Below, piece after piece: positions 62,754-64,000 of a DNA stretch of 64,000 bases (position 1 is the stretch's first letter; each line of letters begins with the position of its first letter). The position numbers and the translations under genes were made by a program. The stretch is from Owenia fusiformis (lineage: Eukaryota; Annelida; Polychaeta; Sabellida; Oweniidae), in assembly GCA_903813345.2 (NCBI GenBank), contig CAIIXF020000005.1, forward strand, positions 38,567,375 to 38,631,374, written 5' to 3'. The notes beneath the pieces were generated by a model. The model was not told where the DNA came from. It worked only from the letters and a program-made list of their open reading frames with translations, and ran no database searches.

Positions 62754-64000
62754 CTTCAATTAAACAAAAATGAACTGTTGTGTTTCTTTCAAAAGTTACG
62801 AAAATATAAAATATTGTTGATTACGATCTATACATGTAGCTTTTACACTAATATGAAAAACATGATTTATAGCCCATTTCACTGTTTTATTTCGTCAGTA
62901 GAACCCCAAAAATAAGAAATCAGGAGACCATTTAAGATATAGACCGAAGAGCAGGGGTAATATAGTTGAATACACCCCGCAGGGCTAGGCACAAATGTGT
63001 TCTGTATCCTGAACGACCGAAGGGAGTGAGGGGTTTGAAAGCTTTTGTGCCTAGCCCTAAGGGATGTATTCAACAATATTACCCCTGCTCTGAGGTCTAT
63101 ATTACGATTCAAACATGAAAACTCACCACAATGTTTCTAATACTCATTATGGTCGGCCATTACTACAGCCCGCAGTTATGACGTCACACATTATACGTAT
63201 TACCAGGGGTATTCTTCCAGAATATACCCCGGGTGAAATGTCGACTTTGTTTACACTTTATAGAAGGCGTGAATACAGTCATGTGCAATAATATATGAAA
63301 AAGTATATTCAATTGTACATGAATGACATTTGTATATTTCCGATTATTTAGTTTTTTTTGTGCAATAAGACTATGCCCTAATGTAAGATAATCTATCGGG
63401 CTAATCAAAAATCTAGCCACTTTCCTAAGTTCAAAAATATATGAGTAGCATTGGACAACCATTTTTTTAAATTAACCCAACCCTATTAAACTATATATTT
63501 TCTGAAAGCTTGGAGTTTCAATAAAAAGAAAATCTATAACCTAAATTTTTAGAAAATGCATACTGGCCGTGGCACCCATTTAAAGTAGGTCACCCTCAGG
63601 GGGTCCAAAAATCGTTTTTGCTAAAAACTGACCCCAACTTTGAAATTTAATTAAAAATTAACAATAAGGTTTATCTTATCATACCTTATATTTTCTTGTA
63701 ACTCTAACTTTTATTTAACCAAACAAAAAAAATGAAGGTCTAATATAAGTTCATATTTTCGTAAATTAGAGTCACAGAGTATCACCCATGGGCGTTTTTT
63801 GTATTTTTTTAAAAATAAACATTTTAAATGTACAATTTCCTATGTCTCTTTCATTTGGATCAATGAAGAACATAGTACAAATATTTTTTTATTACTTGAG
63901 TAATATTCTTTCCATGTATACAAATAGTGTATCTATAAGCTGACACCTAGTACATGTATATCACTAAATTGTTTACCATAATATATAATATACATATGTT
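62754..64000. other. Probable importin-9 intron or 5' flank
   Basis: No coding exon was found on the minus strand that would supply the importin-9 N-terminus. It contains the hairpin above and a small palindrome at 63203-63235 (accaggggtattct ... agaatataccccgggt). The rest is AT-rich. Confidence 0.5.
62937..63102. mobile_element. Foldback hairpin element upstream of the first importin-9 exon seen here
   Basis: The left arm atatagaccgaagagcaggg and the right arm in reverse complement atatagacctcagagcaggg continue through gtaatat, gttgaatac and gggctaggcacaaa, giving 62-bp arms around a 42-bp loop. Confidence 0.8.

Noticed and set aside
63203-63235. Small palindrome as an independent mobile element
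   Set aside because: Only about 33 bp with no flanking duplication; too little to call.

Overview
The window looks like nuclear DNA of a marine lophotrochozoan animal, most likely a mollusc. It is AT-rich, has spliced genes with GT-AG introns of 0.1-6 kb, many short foldback DNA transposons, tandem satellites and an L1/Tx1-type LINE fragment. The phylum is inferred from protein similarity and repeat style recalled from memory, not from a search.

Layout. 1-1020 is a 91-bp satellite running in from the left edge. 1430-2030 is a TTAA-flanked foldback element. 5473-12545 is a second satellite (84-87 bp unit) containing a near-identical 2.3-kb tandem duplication; each copy carries a 598-bp terminal-inverted-repeat element with a 9-bp target duplication. 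12546-17112 has no recognisable gene. 17113-18393 (minus) is an uninterrupted FBXL14-type F-box/LRR gene. After a 7.4-kb gap, Wnt5 lies divergently on the plus strand as four coding exons (25746-39695), all found here including the short signal-peptide exon; the spliced frame is 365 codons plus stop. 43203-44273 (plus) is an intronless MARCH-type RING-CH membrane ubiquitin ligase. 45631-62753 (minus) is importin-9: 16 exons joined in frame, 989 codons plus stop, lacking only the first ~50 residues, which probably lie beyond 64000.

How the genes relate. Fbxl14 and Wnt5 are arranged head to head. FBXL14 and WNT5B are also neighbours in vertebrates, so this looks like an old linkage. FBXL14 is a substrate receptor of an SCF ubiquitin ligase, Wnt5 is the non-canonical secreted ligand, MARCH proteins ubiquitinate membrane proteins, and importin-9 carries histones and other basic cargo into the nucleus. 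Apart from the Fbxl14-Wnt5 pair I see no functional grouping.

The most unusual content is mobile. The importin-9 introns hold a hAT-like element with a perfect 8-bp target duplication 27 nt from a splice acceptor, a LINE tail 45 nt from the next acceptor, a 552-bp element with a 7-bp duplication, and a 1250-bp element with a 9-bp duplication whose ends resemble those of the element in the satellite. No bacterial-type system, CRISPR array or convincing tRNA/rRNA was seen.
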